This document shows positions 15,322-24,001 of a stretch of 64,000 bases of DNA, in pieces. Location of the stretch: NCBI GenBank assembly GCA_017468365.1, contig JAFUIS010000009.1, positions 1 through 64,000 of the forward strand, read 5' to 3'. Numbering within the stretch: position 1 is the stretch's first letter; each line of letters opens with the position of its first letter. The notes beneath the pieces were generated by a model that made no database searches, was not told the origin of the DNA, and was given only the letters and a program-made list of their open reading frames with translations. Source of the stretch: Oscillospiraceae bacterium. Lineage in GTDB: Bacteria; Bacillota; Clostridia; Oscillospirales; Ruminococcaceae. Position numbers and translations under genes: made by a program.

Positions 15322-16647
15322 ATGTTCGTTCCGTCGGAAGTTAAAAAAGCGGTTTTGATGCTTGAAGAAGCGGGTTTCGAAGCATATCTTGTGGGCGGCT
15401 GCGTCCGCGACAGCCTTTTGGGCAAGGCTCCCACCGATTATGACGTTGCCTCCTCCGCTTTTCCCGAAGAAATGAAGGCGGTCTTTAAAAATGAGCACGT
15501 TATTGAAACCGGCATAAAACACGGCACCCTCACCGTGCTCATAAATTCCGTTCCCATTGAAATAACCACTTTCCGCATTGACAAAGACTATGAAGACAAC
15601 CGCCACCCCAGCGAAGTTCTTTTCACCCGTTCCCTCAAAGAGGACCTTGCAAGGCGCGATTTTACCGTAAACGCCCTTGCATATAACGAAAAAACGGGCG
15701 TTATCGACGTTTTTGGCGGCAAAAACGACCTTGAGCACGGAATCATCCGCTGTGTGGGCAATCCGGACGAACGTTTTTCCGAAGATGCTCTTAGGATAAT
15801 GCGTGCCCTGCGTTTTGCTTCCGTTCTCGGATTCGAAATTGAAGAAGCCACCGCTTCTTCCGTTCACAAAAACAAAAATCTCTTAAAAAACGTCAGCGTC
15901 GAACGGCTTTTTTCCGAACTCAAAAAGCTCCTTTGCGGAAAAGACGCCGCAAAAATCATAAAAGAGCATTCCGAAGTAATCGCGGTGCTCATTCCGGAAC
16001 TTGCGGTGCTCAACGGCTTTGACCAAAGGCATTTTCGCCACGACAAAGACGCTCTTTGCCATACCGCCGCGGTCATCGAAAACGTTCCGCCGCTTCCTCA
16101 CCTTCGTCTTGCGGCACTTTTTCACGATATTGCAAAGCCCCTTTGCCAAACCGTCGGCGACGACGGCATTGCGCACTATTACGGTCACGCGCCCCTCGGT
16201 GCTCAAATGGCCGGCGGGATCCTCACCCGTCTCAAATGCGACACCGAAACGAAGAACGCGGTTTGTGAACTTATAAAAAGGCACGAAGACCGCTTTGCCG
16301 CCGAACCCAGGGCAATAAAACGCCTTCTCGGAAAAATTGGCAAAGATGCCTATGACGACCTTCTCACCCTTATGCGTGCCGACGACCTTGGCAAAAAGCC
16401 GGAATATTTTCCCGGCGAGGAATTTTATGAAAACTACCTCAAAATCGGTGCGGATATCATCGCGAAGGAAGAATGTTTTTCCCTTCGGGACCTTGCGGTA
16501 AAAGGTGCAGACCTTATCGAAAAAGGAATGGAGCCGGGTCCTGAAATGGGCATCGTTCTCGATGCGCTTTTGGAAGAAGTCATCGACGAAAAGCTTCCAA
16601 ACGAAAAAGAAGCACTCCTTGAATTTGCCCTGCAAAACCTTTTTTGA
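15322..16647 (+). CDS. cca: CCA tRNA nucleotidyltransferase (bacterial class II, HD-containing)
   Basis: Adds or repairs the 3' CCA of tRNAs. 441 residues. The head domain begins FEAYLVGGCVRDSLLG with the metal-binding PTDYDVAS, then RRDFTVNALAYN and the RNA-binding region FSEDALRIMRALRFASVLGFEIE. The second half holds an HD-type segment (LAALFHDIAKP) and a repeat AKPLCQTVGDDGIAHYYGHAPLGAQMAG. The start at 15322 follows AAAGGAGGG. The tRNA-Leu here already encodes CCA, so this enzyme would act in repair and on genes lacking CCA. Confidence 0.95.
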   Translation: MFVPSEVKKAVLMLEEAGFEAYLVGGCVRDSLLGKAPTDYDVASSAFPEEMKAVFKNEHVIETGIKHGTLTVLINSVPIEITTFRIDKDYEDNRHPSEVLFTRSLKEDLARRDFTVNALAYNEKTGVIDVFGGKNDLEHGIIRCVGNPDERFSEDALRIMRALRFASVLGFEIEEATASSVHKNKNLLKNVSVERLFSELKKLLCGKDAAKIIKEHSEVIAVLIPELAVLNGFDQRHFRHDKDALCHTAAVIENVPPLPHLRLAALFHDIAKPLCQTVGDDGIAHYYGHAPLGAQMAGGILTRLKCDTETKNAVCELIKRHEDRFAAEPRAIKRLLGKIGKDAYDDLLTLMRADDLGKKPEYFPGEEFYENYLKIGADIIAKEECFSLRDLAVKGADLIEKGMEPGPEMGIVLDALLEEVIDEKLPNEKEALLEFALQNLF

Positions 16648-16735
16648 AAGGTCAAAACCGCCGATGTAAAAGACTTTTGATAGAAAATCCCCCTCCGAAA
16701 GCGTTAAAATCAAAGCAAAGGAGGAGTGCCGCTTT

Positions 16736-17320
16736 ATGGAAATAGGAAAACAGATAAAAAAATACCGCTCGGAGCTTTCACTTTCGCAGGAGGAGTTTGC
16801 GGATAAAATTTACGTCACCCGCCAGACCGTTTCCAACTGGGAAAACGACAAAAGCTAACCGGATATAAACAGTCTTGTGCTTATGTCCGAAGTTTTCGGC
16901 ATTTCTCTCGATACTTTGGTAAAAGGAGATATTGAAGAAATGAACGAAAAAATCAAAACTGAAGATATTGAATATCTGAACAAGGCAAACCGCAGGCTTA
17001 CACTTGCGTTTGTGTGGGATTTTTTCATGCTTGTTCCCATGCTGAAACTTTTTGGAATTTGGGGCGCGGTAATATTTGGAATAGTCTTTATTGCCGGATT
17101 TATTGAAGCAGTAAAGATCGAAAAATATAAAAAGCGGATGGATATCCAGACCTATAAAGAAATAAACGCCTTTATGGAAGGAAAGCGCCTTGACGAAATT
17201 GAAAAGGAGCGCGAAAAAGCAAAGCGTCCCTATCAGAAAGTCCTTCTCGGAATCGGCTGCGCCGTTGCGGCGTTTTTGCTCACCTATCTTATGGCGGTAA
17301 TTTTTAAGCTTGAAATATAA
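16736..17320 (+). pseudogene. XRE-family regulator with membrane tail, interrupted by an in-frame TAA
   Basis: AAAGGAGGAGTGCC precedes ATG 16736. The frame encodes an HTH (MEIGKQIKKYRSELSLSQEE and VTRQTVSNWENDKS), then TAA at 16856-16858, then resumes in the same frame with PDINSLVLMSEVFGISLDTLVKGD. Relatives have tyrosine here (NDKSYPDI), so a TAC/TAT-to-TAA change explains the stop. The downstream part holds two membrane helices and a charged linker (about 80-190). No frameshift is present. Either the gene is newly inactive, a sequencing error occurred, the stop is suppressed, or the membrane part is remade from ATG 16877 or 16940. Confidence 0.8.
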
Positions 17321-17323
17321 AAC

Positions 17324-17352
17324 AAAAAAGCACCGCAAAGCGGTGCTTTTTT
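17324..17352 (+). terminator. Bidirectional terminator
   Basis: AAAAAAGCACCG-CAAAG-CGGTGCTTTTTT. The core GCACCGCAAAGCGGTGC is also used at 17.86 and 25.10 kb. Confidence 0.9.
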
Positions 17353-17539
17353 ATTTATAAAGTTCTTCTTCGGTCACGGTTATCTCGCCGTTTTCCGATT
17401 CGTATTTTCTTATACATTCTTTTGCAAGAAATTCAAGCTGTGCATTGAGCGAACGCACGTTTTGTTTTGCAATATATGTGATTTTATATAAAACTTCCGG
17501 TTCAAATCTGATTCCGGTCTGTATTTTGTTTGTAGCCAC
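17351..17539 (-). CDS. Arc-like ribbon-helix-helix protein
   Basis: A 62-residue DNA-binding type protein. A beta strand IQTGIRF is followed by the two helices PEVLYKITYIAKQN and SLNAQLEFLAKECIRKYE, the standard Arc/MetJ-like RHH layout. A GTG start at 17539 is preferred because GAGGTG lies 6 nt upstream; the frame could begin at a TTG five codons before. It is divergent from a second small gene at 17636, and the 96 bp between them contain inverted repeats. It may repress itself and its neighbour. It has no obvious toxin partner. Confidence 0.8.
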   Translation of the reverse strand: MATNKIQTGIRFEPEVLYKITYIAKQNVRSLNAQLEFLAKECIRKYESENGEITVTEEELYK

Positions 17540-17540
17540 G

Positions 17541-17614
17541 ATAACACCTCGCAAATATTATGTTATCAGTATAGTCAAAATATTATTGATTTTATACTAA
17601 CATAGTGTTATCAT
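17541..17614. promoter_or_regulatory. Shared operator region of two divergent RHH-like genes
   Basis: GATAACAC (17541-17548) is repeated inverted as GTGTTATC (17605-17612). Inside them ATGTTATCAGTATA (17561-17574) and TATACTAACAT (17593-17603) form a second imperfect pair. A plus-strand promoter TTGATT-17-TATCAT (17586-17591 and 17609-17614) is covered by these repeats, the arrangement expected of an RHH repressor site. Confidence 0.55.
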
Positions 17615-17635
17615 ATTGCCGAAGAGGGTGGTTTT

Positions 17636-17851
17636 TTGACCGAAAATAAAAAATTTTTCTCCTTTTGCGGCGGTTCTCAACTGAAAAATACCGATGTTTT
17701 GATTTCTCTTCCGCCCGATATTGCTTTTCGGCTCGATGCTCTTGCAAGTGAAAAAGGAACCGACCTTACCGAATATATAGAATCCGTCCTTTCGGAACAT
17801 GCGGAAAAAGCCATTCCCAAAAATAAAAAATTCTTTGAAAAATATTTTTGA
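17636..17851 (+). CDS. Small putative ribbon-helix-helix-like protein
   Basis: A 71-residue protein starting at TTG with GAGGGTGG upstream. VLISLPPDIAFRLDALASEKGTDLTEYIESVLSEHAE has the strand-helix-helix pattern and spacing of RHH proteins. The N-terminus is aromatic and glycine-rich and the tail is basic. I do not recognise a named family. It faces the Arc-like gene across a repeat-rich promoter region, so the two are probably co-regulated, as antitoxin-like or plasmid-type regulators often are. No toxin-like gene is adjacent. Confidence 0.6.
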   Translation: MTENKKFFSFCGGSQLKNTDVLISLPPDIAFRLDALASEKGTDLTEYIESVLSEHAEKAIPKNKKFFEKYF

Positions 17852-17857
17852 TAAAAA

Positions 17858-17889
17858 ACAAAAAAGCACCGCAAAGCGGTGCTTTTTTA
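17858..17889. terminator. Bidirectional terminator
   Basis: AAAAAGCACCG-CAAAG-CGGTGCTTTTT between convergent genes; same core as at 17.32 and 25.10 kb. Confidence 0.9.
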
Positions 17890-17935
17890 TTATCGGGCGA
17901 TTTGGGAGATTCGCCCTTTCTTATACGCTGTCAAA

Positions 17936-18961
17936 TCAGCAATAGTTCTCCATGGGGAAGGTGAGGTATTTGATCTCGTCGAGCTGGTCAACGGTTACAA
18001 CGCCTGCAGGAGCATTGAGAACGTCGGGAATGCGGTTTACGATGGTTGCGCAGGTATGTTCAACGGTTGCGGGTTTAACAACGTGGAATTCAACGTCGGG
18101 CTCGCCGGTGATTTTCCAGTCGCACATATCGCCGTCATTGGGTCCGTAAACTTTACCGATGCACTGGGTCTCGATAACCGGTCCCTGGAAGGTTTCGGTG
18201 GTAACTACTGCTGCCATACCGATGCAGTTGCCTTTGGGGATAACTTTGCCCATGGTTTCGGAATAAAGATCGGAATCATAGAAATAAGGAACGCATTTCT
18301 GGGTGTTGGATTTAACGGTCCAGCCGAATTTGGAAGCGAGGGATTCGTTGGAAGACCAAACGTAGGAAGGTTCAAGAACTTCGGGATGAGCGATCTGTTC
18401 TTCAAATTCTTCGGGGGTAAGGCCAACGCCGTGAGCTTCTGCAAGTGCAAGACCGTAGTCTTCTACGTTATAGGAAACAGCGCCTTCGATTTTGGTGATG
18501 TTTTCGCAGCCGCCTGCTACCATGCCGACCATGTTTACCCAGAAGATATCTTCCATACCGGAACCGACGAAAGTGCAGTTGTTTTCTTTTGCGATAACGT
18601 CAAGTTTGTTGGTGAGTTCGGGGCTGGTGCTCCAGCTGCCGGTGGATTCTTCGCAGGTGGTGATTACGTTGATGCCGCGGGAAAGGCATTTTTCGAAATG
18701 GTCGTAGCAGTCGCTTACGAGAGAGAAGAGGGTTACAACAGCAAGGTCTGCGTCGCAGTTGTCAAGAACTTCGTCAGCATCGGATTTGATGACAACGCCG
18801 GTTTTTACGCCGAGTTCTGCAAAATCGCCGATATCCATGCCAACTACTGCAGGGTCAACGTCGATTGCGCCAACGATCTGTGCGCCTTTTTCATAAAGGT
18901 AGCGGATGATGTATTTTGCCATTTTGCCGCAGCCGTACTGTACTACTTTAACTTTTTCCAT
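17936..18961 (-). CDS. 2,4-diaminopentanoate dehydrogenase-like protein (Ord family)
   Basis: A 341-residue NAD(P)-binding dehydrogenase. The Rossmann motif [23 protein letters not shown] opens the protein. [19 protein letters not shown], a [21 protein letters not shown] block and [22 protein letters not shown] match my memory of the clostridial 2,4-diaminopentanoate dehydrogenase of oxidative ornithine breakdown. The other genes of that pathway are not nearby, so the exact substrate is open. The promoter has the 19-bp spacer of MerR-activated genes and the MerR gene lies directly upstream. GGGAGGAATATTCTC precedes the ATG. Confidence 0.8.
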   Translation of the reverse strand: MEKVKVVQYGCGKMAKYIIRYLYEKGAQIVGAIDVDPAVVGMDIGDFAELGVKTGVVIKSDADEVLDNCDADLAVVTLFSLVSDCYDHFEKCLSRGINVITTCEESTGSWSTSPELTNKLDVIAKENNCTFVGSGMEDIFWVNMVGMVAGGCENITKIEGAVSYNVEDYGLALAEAHGVGLTPEEFEEQIAHPEVLEPSYVWSSNESLASKFGWTVKSNTQKCVPYFYDSDLYSETMGKVIPKGNCIGMAAVVTTETFQGPVIETQCIGKVYGPNDGDMCDWKITGEPDVEFHVVKPATVEHTCATIVNRIPDVLNAPAGVVTVDQLDEIKYLTFPMENYC

Positions 18962-18994
18962 GAGAATATTCCTCCCTGTTTTTTTGTTAACACT

Positions 18995-19025
18995 ATTATA
19001 ATCTCTAACCTTGGTTGAGAGTCAA
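18995..19025 (-). promoter_or_regulatory. MerR-type promoter of the dehydrogenase gene
   Basis: On the minus strand TTGACT (19020-19025) and TATAAT (18995-19000) are separated by 19 bp rather than 17. The spacer holds the imperfect dyad CTCTAACCTTGGTTGAGAG. Long spacers with a central dyad are the hallmark of promoters remodelled by MerR-family activators. Confidence 0.75.
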
Positions 19026-19043
19026 GAGTTTTTTGTTAAATTT

Positions 19044-19883
19044 TTATCTGAAACTTACCGGAACCTGCAAGCGCAGGAACATTCCCCTTTTTTCGTCATC
19101 AAAGACGCTGAATTCCGTAAGCACTTCACAGATGTAGTCTCCCGCAACTTTATAGTTATTCTCTTCGCAATATTCCAGAAGGCGCTTTGCATATTCCGGC
19201 TCGTCATCAAAGTTATCAAGATAGATGCAGACGTACATTCCGCTTTCGATGCGCTTTACGTTGTCGGTTCCGGGAAAATCGTCGTCGACCAGAACGAAAA
19301 TTTCGTCGGATTCCAACTTTCCTTCAAGAAAACTTTCCTTTTTCATGGTGGAACCGGCATTGCAGTAGTAAATCTGGGGAAGATTGTGCTTTATAAGGCT
19401 GTTTTTAAGCTTTTTCAGCTCGTTTTCATAAACCTCGATTCCGTATTCATAAAAGTTTAGGGTTGTGGGCAGCGAATAGATTTTTCTGTGGGGGATATAT
19501 TCTATGGTTATGGTACCTATGGTCGGGGATTTTCGGTAGCGCTCAAGGCTTTCGATGGTGCGCGAAATTGCCGCAAGCTGAAGATTAAGTCCTGCCATCT
19601 GTTCCTTTACCTGCTTTTTGCGGCGGATAAGGATCGATTCGATAAGCTTTGTATCCCCGCTTTCAAGGACCTCTTTTATCTCTTTAAGTTCCATTCCCAA
19701 CGCTTTCATATACTGTATCATATCAAGCCTTGCGTTCTGGCGGATATTATAGTAGCGATAGCGGCTTTCCTCGTCGGTGTAGCAGGGTTTGATAAGCCCT
19801 ATCTCATCATAAAGCCTGAGGGTGGAAACGGAAATATTGTTTATTTTAGCCATTTCTCCGATGCTGAGCAGTTCGTTCTTCAT
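19044..19883 (-). CDS. MerR-family transcriptional regulator with GyrI-like effector domain
   Basis: A 279-residue regulator. The N-terminal winged helix reads LLSIGEMAKINNISVSTLRLYDEIGLIKP and YRYYNIRQNARLDMIQYMK, the BmrR-like MerR pattern. A coiled dimerisation helix (about 75-115) follows. The rest, ITIEYIPHRKIYSLP onward, looks like the GyrI/SOUL-type small-molecule-binding domain of multidrug sensors. AAAGGGG precedes the chosen ATG at 19883; the frame is open further up. Its own promoter and that of the adjacent dehydrogenase share the MerR spacing, so it probably controls both. Confidence 0.9.
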   Translation of the reverse strand: MKNELLSIGEMAKINNISVSTLRLYDEIGLIKPCYTDEESRYRYYNIRQNARLDMIQYMKALGMELKEIKEVLESGDTKLIESILIRRKKQVKEQMAGLNLQLAAISRTIESLERYRKSPTIGTITIEYIPHRKIYSLPTTLNFYEYGIEVYENELKKLKNSLIKHNLPQIYYCNAGSTMKKESFLEGKLESDEIFVLVDDDFPGTDNVKRIESGMYVCIYLDNFDDEPEYAKRLLEYCEENNYKVAGDYICEVLTEFSVFDDEKRGMFLRLQVPVSFR

Positions 19884-19897
19884 AAATACCCCTTTCC

Positions 19898-19931
19898 AAA
19901 ACTCTAAAGCAGGTTTAGAGTTTTTCGGCAA
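19898..19931 (-). promoter_or_regulatory. MerR-gene promoter with perfect inverted repeat
   Basis: AAAACTCTAAA and TTTAGAGTTTT form 11-bp perfect arms around GCAGG (19898-19924). On the minus strand TTGCCG (19926-19931), 19 bp, and TAGAGT (19901-19906) give a MerR-style promoter with the dyad centred in the spacer, implying autoregulation. Confidence 0.65.
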
Positions 19932-19985
19932 TTTATTCTCTGTTTCAATATTAACACACTTTTTGGGTTTTTCAAGGCGAAAAAG

Positions 19986-20022
19986 AAAAAAAGCGGCGCA
20001 CCTTTTCGGTGCGCCGCTTTTT
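19986..20022. terminator. Terminator after the M20 amidohydrolase gene
   Basis: AAAAAAGCGGCGCACC and GGTGCGCCGCTTTTT pair around TTTTC, usable on both strands. Confidence 0.88.
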
Positions 20023-20035
20023 GTTTTGTAAAAAG

Positions 20036-21484
20036 TCAAAGGATCTTTTCGCCTGCAATTGCGGGAACTGCGCCGTCCTCGATGGGACTTACGAAACCGC
20101 CTTTTGCCTTTTCGGCATATTCTGCTTTTGCCGCGGCAAGAAGTTCGGGGTCTTCAAAAAGATCGACCGCGGTGGCAGCGATGACTTTTGCCGCAAGGTT
20201 CATGCCTTTTTTGGCAATGGTGGATTTTCCGAGAGAAACCACCTGCCAGCTGTGGCCCGGAATCCCGCTGGTCCAGGTTGCGGTGTTTATCTGTGCGGTG
20301 GGGGTCTGCCAGCTTACGTCGCCAACGTCCGTAGAACCGGGAAGGGTGACTTCGCTATGATAAAGGGGCATCAAAAAGTCGTTCTGTGCCTTTTCGCCGC
20401 CGTTTGTCTTTTCGTCAACAAAAGCGGCAATTTGAGTGTCGAACATGGAAGCAAAACCCGGAAGGCCTTCGGTCTCATAGGTCTTTTTAAGTTCGGAAGC
20501 GAACGCAAGTTCCTCTTCGGTGTATTCCGGAATCTCGGTGGCTTCGAAGTTTTTGAACATTGCTTTTTCAAGGACGGAGTTGGTTACAACGTCCGCGGTG
20601 CCATCGATGAAGCGGCGTTTAAGTTTGGTGCCGGTCATAAGAGCGGCGCCTTTTGCAATATCTTCGACCCTTGCAAGAAGGTTTTTGACCTTTGGAACAG
20701 TATCGGAGCGGACCATATAAAGGACCTGGGCGGTGGGCTGAACAACGTTCGGAGAAATGCCGCCGGCATCGGTTATGGAATAGTGAATACGGTCGCTGAC
20801 GGGCATATGCTCACGCAGGAACTGAACGCCGATGTTCATAAGTTCCACCGCATCAAGAGCGCTGCGTCCCATATGGGGGCAGCCTGCGGCATGTGCCGCA
20901 ACGCCTTCAAATTTATATTCCACCTGAACGCAGGCAAGATAGGAACCGCTGGTCACCTGGTTGGAATCGTCCGGGTGCCAGGTAAGAGCCGCATCAAGGT
21001 CATAGAAAAGTCCTTGTTTTGCCATAAAAGCTTTTCCTGCTCCACCTTCTTCACCGGGACAGCCATAGAAAATAACGGTACCGCTGCCTTCGCCTTTTTC
21101 TTCAAGGTATTTTTTTACGCCGTAGGCTGCCGCAAGCGAACCTGCGCCAAGAAGGTTGTGGCCGCAGCCGTGACCGCTTCCGCCGACAATGAGTTCGTCG
21201 TGAACGGTAAGTCCCGCTTTTTGGGAAAGACCGGAAAGGGCGTCGAATTCACCGAGAATACCGATAATGGGCCTTCCGCTTCCGTAAGTTCCGGAAAAAG
21301 CGGTTTCAACTCCGGCAAGACCGGTTTCGACCTTGAATCCAAGCTTTGCAAGAAGGGTCTTATAAGCCTCGGCGGATTTATGTTCTTTAAGAGAGATTTC
21401 GGCACATTCCCAGATGGTATCGGAAAGTTCCTCAAAAATCTCCTTGTTTTCGTCTATGTAAGCATAAAGTTCTTTTTTATCCAT
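20036..21484 (-). CDS. M20-family amidohydrolase (AbgB/aminoacylase-like)
   Basis: A 482-residue metal-dependent amidohydrolase resembling the p-aminobenzoyl-glutamate hydrolase subunit AbgB. The metal-site landmarks are ILGEFDALSG, GGSGHGCGHNLLGAGSL, CPGEEGGAGKAFM and ALTWHPDDSNQV. A dimerisation insert follows and the last ligand region is STDVGDVSWQTPTAQ. It likely cleaves an N-acyl or peptide-like bond in the cytoplasm to free an amino acid. It is the last gene after an amino-acid ABC importer, but a terminator sits between, so it is expressed by readthrough or separately. Its substrate is unknown; folate fragments are only one option. Confidence 0.88.
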   Translation of the reverse strand: MDKKELYAYIDENKEIFEELSDTIWECAEISLKEHKSAEAYKTLLAKLGFKVETGLAGVETAFSGTYGSGRPIIGILGEFDALSGLSQKAGLTVHDELIVGGSGHGCGHNLLGAGSLAAAYGVKKYLEEKGEGSGTVIFYGCPGEEGGAGKAFMAKQGLFYDLDAALTWHPDDSNQVTSGSYLACVQVEYKFEGVAAHAAGCPHMGRSALDAVELMNIGVQFLREHMPVSDRIHYSITDAGGISPNVVQPTAQVLYMVRSDTVPKVKNLLARVEDIAKGAALMTGTKLKRRFIDGTADVVTNSVLEKAMFKNFEATEIPEYTEEELAFASELKKTYETEGLPGFASMFDTQIAAFVDEKTNGGEKAQNDFLMPLYHSEVTLPGSTDVGDVSWQTPTAQINTATWTSGIPGHSWQVVSLGKSTIAKKGMNLAAKVIAATAVDLFEDPELLAAAKAEYAEKAKGGFVSPIEDGAVPAIAGEKIL

Positions 21485-21511
21485 GAAAAGGCGCTCCTTT
21501 CAAAAAAGAAA

Positions 21512-21538
21512 AACGGGCGACCGCAATGGTCGCCCGTT
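21512..21538 (-). terminator. Terminator between ABC ATPase and M20 gene
   Basis: AACGGGCGACC and GGTCGCCCGTT form an 11-bp stem with a 5-base loop, followed on the minus strand by TTTCTTTTTT. It probably lowers expression of the downstream hydrolase. Confidence 0.85.
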
Positions 21539-21548
21539 ACGGGAAAAA

Positions 21549-22274
21549 TCAATACAAAACTTTGCTGAGGAAGTCTTTGGTTCTGGGGTTCTGGGGATGA
21601 TTGAAAACCTCGTCCGGAGTTCCCTCTTCCGCAACGATACCGCCGTCAATAAAAACAACGCGGTCGCTGACTTCTTTTGCAAAACCCATTTCGTGGGTTA
21701 CGATAACGGAAGTCATTCCGTTTTTAACAAGGCCTTTAATAACGTCAAGAACCTCGCCGACCATTTCGGGGTCAAGGGCGGAAGTGGGTTCGTCAAAAAG
21801 CATTACGTCCGGTTCCATTGCAAGAGCGCGAACGATTGCAAGACGCTGTTTCTGACCGCCGGAAAGGCTGGTTGCGCTTTCCATTGCTTTGTCTGCAAGA
21901 CCTACGCGGTTAAGAAGCTCCATTGCCTGTTCGTTGGCTTCGTTTTTTGCAATCTTCTTTACAACGGTGGGGGCAAGAGTTACGTTTTCAAGAACGGAAA
22001 GGTGCGGAAAAACGTTGAAATGCTGAAAAACCATTCCCATTTTCTGGCGGTGAAGGTCGATATCGACTTTTTCGCTGGTGATATCAACACCCTCGAAAAT
22101 GATGCTTCCGGAATCGGGAGTTTCGAGCATGTTGAGGCAGCGAAGGAAGGTAGATTTGCCGCCGCCGGAAGGTCCGATAATGGAGATAACTTCCTGGGGG
22201 GCAACGTGTTCATTTATACCTTTAAGGACCTGAAGGTCGCCAAAGCTTTTATAAAGATCGATAGTCTGGATCAT
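21549..22274 (-). CDS. Amino-acid ABC transporter ATP-binding protein (GlnQ type)
   Basis: A 241-residue ATPase of the polar amino-acid uptake family. Walker A is GPSGGGKST, the signature is [15 protein letters not shown], Walker B is [13 protein letters not shown] and the switch histidine lies in [13 protein letters not shown]. Its length is typical. The start overlaps the permease stop by 4 bp (ATGA). With the permease and the binding lipoprotein it forms a single importer. The preserved arrangement SBP-permease-ATPase is usual for glutamine, arginine or cystine systems. Confidence 0.95.
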   Translation of the reverse strand: MIQTIDLYKSFGDLQVLKGINEHVAPQEVISIIGPSGGGKSTFLRCLNMLETPDSGSIIFEGVDITSEKVDIDLHRQKMGMVFQHFNVFPHLSVLENVTLAPTVVKKIAKNEANEQAMELLNRVGLADKAMESATSLSGGQKQRLAIVRALAMEPDVMLFDEPTSALDPEMVGEVLDVIKGLVKNGMTSVIVTHEMGFAKEVSDRVVFIDGGIVAEEGTPDEVFNHPQNPRTKDFLSKVLY

Positions 22275-22999
22275 TTGCTGTTGAGTCTCCTTTCATAAGC
22301 AAGAACAAGTTTGCTGAGAACGAAGGTCACAGCAAGATAAATGGCACCGACGATGATGAGGATCTCAAGTGCAAGATAGGTCTGGCCGTTGACTTTGAGG
22401 TAGGAAGTCATAAGGTCGCCAATGAAGAAAGTGGATGCCATGGAAGTCTCTTTGGTAATGGCGATAAATTCGTTACCGATTGCCGGAAGGATGTTTTTGA
22501 TAGCCTGGGGCATAACAACTTTTATCATGGTCTGGGTTTTGTTCATACCGAGGGAGCGGGCGGCTTCGGTCTGACCTTTGTCAACTGCCTGGATACCGCT
22601 GCGGAAAAGTTCGGAAACGTATGCAGCACTGTTGCAGGCAAGCGCAACAGATACCCAGAAGAAGTTTCCGGCATCAACCGGAATGATTTTGGGAAGACCG
22701 AAAACGAAAAGATAAAGCTGAAGAAGAAGAGGAGTTCCGCGGATAACTTCGATATAGATCATGCAAAGCCAGCTGATGGGGTTCCATTCCGCAAGCCAGT
22801 GGATAAAGCCTTTTTTGCTTTTCTTTTTGTTGATGCCCTTAAAAGGCTTTATGTTGGACATTCTTCCCAGAGCGATGAACGCACCGAAAATAACGCCGAA
22901 AAATACCGCGATTGCGGAAAGAATAAGGGTATAGCGAAGACCTTCGAAAATAAAGACCTGCCAATAGTCCCTGATCAGTCTGATAATGTTTTCTATCAT
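22271..22999 (-). CDS. Amino-acid ABC transporter permease (HisM/GlnP type)
   Basis: A 242-residue membrane protein with five or so helices. The EAA loop reads [35 protein letters not shown], exactly the polar amino-acid permease signature. [22 protein letters not shown] is the first segment. A basic stretch NKKKSKKGF lies in an intracellular loop. It couples to the ATPase encoded downstream, with which it overlaps by 4 bp. Confidence 0.95.
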   Translation of the reverse strand: MIENIIRLIRDYWQVFIFEGLRYTLILSAIAVFFGVIFGAFIALGRMSNIKPFKGINKKKSKKGFIHWLAEWNPISWLCMIYIEVIRGTPLLLQLYLFVFGLPKIIPVDAGNFFWVSVALACNSAAYVSELFRSGIQAVDKGQTEAARSLGMNKTQTMIKVVMPQAIKNILPAIGNEFIAITKETSMASTFFIGDLMTSYLKVNGQTYLALEILIIVGAIYLAVTFVLSKLVLAYERRLNSK

Positions 23000-23034
23000 T
23001 TATGTTCCTCCATGGGGTTTAATTAAGCGGAAAA

Positions 23035-23063
23035 GCAGGGCGGGAAGTCAATTCCTGCCCTGC
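23035..23063 (-). terminator. Hairpin between binding-protein and permease genes
   Basis: GCAGGGCGGGAA and TTCCTGCCCTGC pair (one mismatch) and are followed on the minus strand by TTTTCC. It probably stabilises the first mRNA segment or partly terminates. Confidence 0.65.
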
Positions 23064-23090
23064 GGTTCTGTCTGTTTTTGTTTAAGGTCG

Positions 23091-23939
23091 TCAGCCTTCG
23101 TCGGTTGCAACGTTACCTTCGTCGTCGTAAGAAATGTCTGCTGCGTTTTCGCCTTCAGCAAGTGCAAGAGCTTCTTCGTACCATACGTCGTAGTAACCTG
23201 CGTCATATGCTTTTGCAAGGATCTCGTTTACCTGTGCAAGGAGCTCGTCATCTTCTTTGTTAAGAAGGATTACGTTTGCGGTGTATTTGGGGTCAACTTC
23301 GAAGATGAAGCCGGACATTGCAACGTCATCGGGGTTGTTTGCGATGAATACTTCTGCGTTGCCGGTTGCAAGTGCAAGTGCGTCGAAGTCGCCGTTTTTG
23401 AGCTGAAGGAATGCGGTGGTAAGGTCGCCTACTTCAACGATCTCGCAATCTTCGGGAAGCTGGGATTTGCAAAGGTCAAGCTGAAGAGAAGCGGTCTGTG
23501 CTGCAACTTTAAGTCCGGAAAAATCAGCAGCGGTGGTGAATTTGCCTTCGTTTTCTTTGGTGGTTACGATGACCTGTTCGGTTTCGTTATCACCTGCGTA
23601 GTAGTAATCGGAAAGGTTATAGTTTTCAGCACGCTGTTCGGTCCAGGAGAAACCGGAGATGGACATATCAACGGATTTGGTTTCAACTGCAACCTGGCAG
23701 GCGTTGAAGCTCATGGGAACGATTTCAAGTTCTTTGCCAAGTTCTTCAGCGATGAACTGTGCAAGGGTTACGTCGAAGCCGACGTAAGAATCCTGGCCGG
23801 ATTTGGAAACGTCAACGAATTCCATAGGAGCGAAGTCGGGGGAAAGAGCAACTTTAAGAACTTCTTTGTCAGAAGCGCCGCAGCCGGCAAATGCGAAGAG
23901 CATGCAAGCGATAAGGATAAGGGATACGATCTTTTTCAT
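23091..23939 (-). CDS. Amino-acid ABC transporter substrate-binding lipoprotein
   Basis: A 282-residue type II binding protein. The signal peptide ends in AFAGC, so it is lipid-anchored on the cell surface. ALSPDFAPMEFVD, SYVGFDVTLAQFIAEELGKELEIV and VDMSISGFSWTEQRAENYNLSDYYY are the family's binding-site blocks. The C-terminus is unusually acidic and ends in a short EGENAADISYDDEG tail. It is the first gene of the importer, with a consensus promoter upstream. Two ARG-box-like sequences beside that promoter suggest arginine or ornithine control, hence possibly arginine as a ligand. Confidence 0.93.
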   Translation of the reverse strand: MKKIVSLILIACMLFAFAGCGASDKEVLKVALSPDFAPMEFVDVSKSGQDSYVGFDVTLAQFIAEELGKELEIVPMSFNACQVAVETKSVDMSISGFSWTEQRAENYNLSDYYYAGDNETEQVIVTTKENEGKFTTAADFSGLKVAAQTASLQLDLCKSQLPEDCEIVEVGDLTTAFLQLKNGDFDALALATGNAEVFIANNPDDVAMSGFIFEVDPKYTANVILLNKEDDELLAQVNEILAKAYDAGYYDVWYEEALALAEGENAADISYDDEGNVATDEG

Positions 23940-24001
23940 TTTGTTTACCTCACTAATTTAGAAATTAAATTTTGAAGTCATTGATCATTGGCTATGTCCG
24001 T

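Noticed and set aside
17351..17851. Toxin-antitoxin module
   Set aside because: Both small proteins look like DNA-binding RHH types; no toxin fold such as RelE, MazF or PIN is adjacent.
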